From assembly GCA_021828715.1 (NCBI GenBank), contig JAJZDF010000026.1, positions 1 to 7,492 on the forward strand: a stretch of DNA of 7,492 bases, in the 5' to 3' direction. This DNA is from Thermoplasmata archaeon (GTDB taxonomy: Archaea > Thermoplasmatota > Thermoplasmata > Lutacidiplasmatales > UBA184). Both the position numbers and the translations under genes were made by a program. Within the stretch, counting starts at the first letter, position 1, and every line of letters begins with the position of its first letter. Under the pieces are notes generated by a model. It saw only the letters and a list, made by a program, of their open reading frames with translations, made no database searches and had not been told where the DNA came from. Shown here piece by piece: positions 7,017-7,492 of the stretch.

Positions 7017-7036
7017 ACTTACTGTATCCCGTAAGT
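7017..7036. promoter_or_regulatory. Inverted repeat 6-8-6 just upstream of the plus-strand gene
   Basis: ACTTAC (7017-7022) and GTAAGT (7031-7036) are exact inverted copies separated by TGTATCCC. The right arm ends 2 nt before ATG 7039, so it could be an operator covering the transcription start or, if transcribed, a weak hairpin at the start codon. A six-base arm can occur by chance, so the functional call is tentative. Confidence 0.35.
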
Positions 7037-7038
7037 CT

Positions 7039-7492
7039 ATGGCCGTTCAGACGGAACCGGTGGTGACCTCACGGGGTCGCCGCTATCGCCAACTCGTGGA
7101 GCACTTCTGGGACCCCAAGGTCAAGCGGACCCGGACCCGCTACCTGCGCTCCCTCGGCCCGGTCCAGCCCCGCTTCCCTCGGACGGACCCCGCCCAGCTC
7201 CCCGTGAGCCTTCCGCTGGAACCTCCCCACTTTGGCCTCCTCGCCACCCGCATCATGACCGGTACCCTCACCCTGACCCACATCGTCCAGGCCGTCCACG
7301 ACATGGGCGAGGAGATGCCTCCCCACGACCTCGCCGCCGTCGGCGTCCGCTTCGACCTGGACGTAAAAAAACTCCCCGCCTCGAGCTCCTCCTCTGGCCG
7401 GCGCCGCCCTCGCCCCGCCCCCGCCCTGCTCCGTCTGCGGGACGGCCCTCGAGACCCAAGGACGACGCGAACCGACCTCCCCCTCACCCTCG
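7039..7492 (+). CDS. Partial protein with transposase-N-terminus-like segment; possible frameshift at 7365-7371
   Basis: An open frame from ATG 7039 to the right edge (151 codons). Residues 13-44 (G-x-x-Y-R-Q-L-V-E-H ... V-K-R-T-R-T-R-Y-L-R-S-L-G-P) resemble the segment at the N-terminus of IS1634/IS4-family transposases, typically Y-x-x-L-V-E ... V-R-Q-R-x-V-x-x-L-G. No DDE catalytic region is visible. Residues about 66-111 look like ordinary globular protein (a helical stretch, then V-G-V-R-F-D-L-D-V-K-K). After the A7 run at 7365-7371 this frame becomes Ser/Arg/Pro low complexity. Meanwhile one alternative frame reads R-L-E-L-L-L-W-P-A-P-P-S-P, and the remaining one reads C-S-V-C-G-T-A-L-E-T-Q (from 7427), a typical zinc-knuckle half. 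This suggests one or two single-base losses (mutation or homopolymer sequencing error) or programmed -1 slippage. GTG 7060 and 7063 are alternative starts. Identity beyond this is not recognised. Confidence 0.6.
   Translation, partial: MAVQTEPVVTSRGRRYRQLVEHFWDPKVKRTRTRYLRSLGPVQPRFPRTDPAQLPVSLPLEPPHFGLLATRIMTGTLTLTHIVQAVHDMGEEMPPHDLAAVGVRFDLDVKKLPASSSSSGRRRPRPAPALLRLRDGPRDPRTTRTDLPLTL

Noticed and set aside
7069..7487. Minus-strand open frames opposite the right-hand gene
   Set aside because: Low-complexity Gly/Arg translations. The plus strand gives the recognisable Y-x-x-L-V-E / L-G and CxxCG patterns.

Overview
The window is very G+C-rich and looks like an archaeal chromosome fragment, most plausibly from a high-GC member of the Thermoplasmatota. 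This taxonomic call is an inference. It rests on TATA-like boxes with no bacterial -35/-10 pairs, a near-leaderless start for the largest gene, huge secreted proteins dense in N-glycosylation sequons and carboxypeptidase-regulatory-like (CarboxypepD_reg/PEGA-like) beta modules, a C-terminal membrane anchor with a proline-rich tail, and a small C2H2 zinc-finger protein. No marker gene is present to settle it.

Layout, left to right. (1) 1-521, minus strand: the N-terminal part of a secreted or membrane surface protein that runs off the left edge. (2) 518-853, minus strand: a 111-residue zinc protein with a classical C2H2 finger. Its TGA overlaps the GTG start of the surface gene (GTGA), so the two form a tight operon. 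(3) 854-1018: an intergenic stretch with a TATA-like box (925-934) and, 4 nt upstream of it, a perfect 16-bp palindrome (939-954). This looks like a regulated promoter for the zinc-finger/surface-protein pair. (4) 1019-6883, minus strand: one gene for a 1954-residue surface protein with signal peptide, repeated Cys-paired beta modules, about 53 N-X-S/T sequons, one C-terminal membrane helix and a Pro-rich tail. (5) 6884-7038: a divergent intergenic region with a TATA-like box for the giant gene and a 6-8-6 inverted repeat just before the rightmost gene. (6) 7039-7492, plus strand: the start of a gene whose N-terminus resembles the N-terminal segment of IS1634/IS4-type transposases. Its frame becomes doubtful at a run of seven A, after which a CxxCG zinc-knuckle sequence appears in another frame.

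The two surface proteins share the arrangement signal peptide, low-complexity Pro/Ser/Ala spacer, then a G-W-F-x-G-T-V-x-N-x-S module, so they appear to be paralogous cell-envelope proteins. A working model is a cell-surface locus in which a small zinc-finger protein may control, or be co-regulated with, one of the surface proteins. No known named system is recognised. No RNA genes, CRISPR array, complete insertion sequence or integrase are visible.
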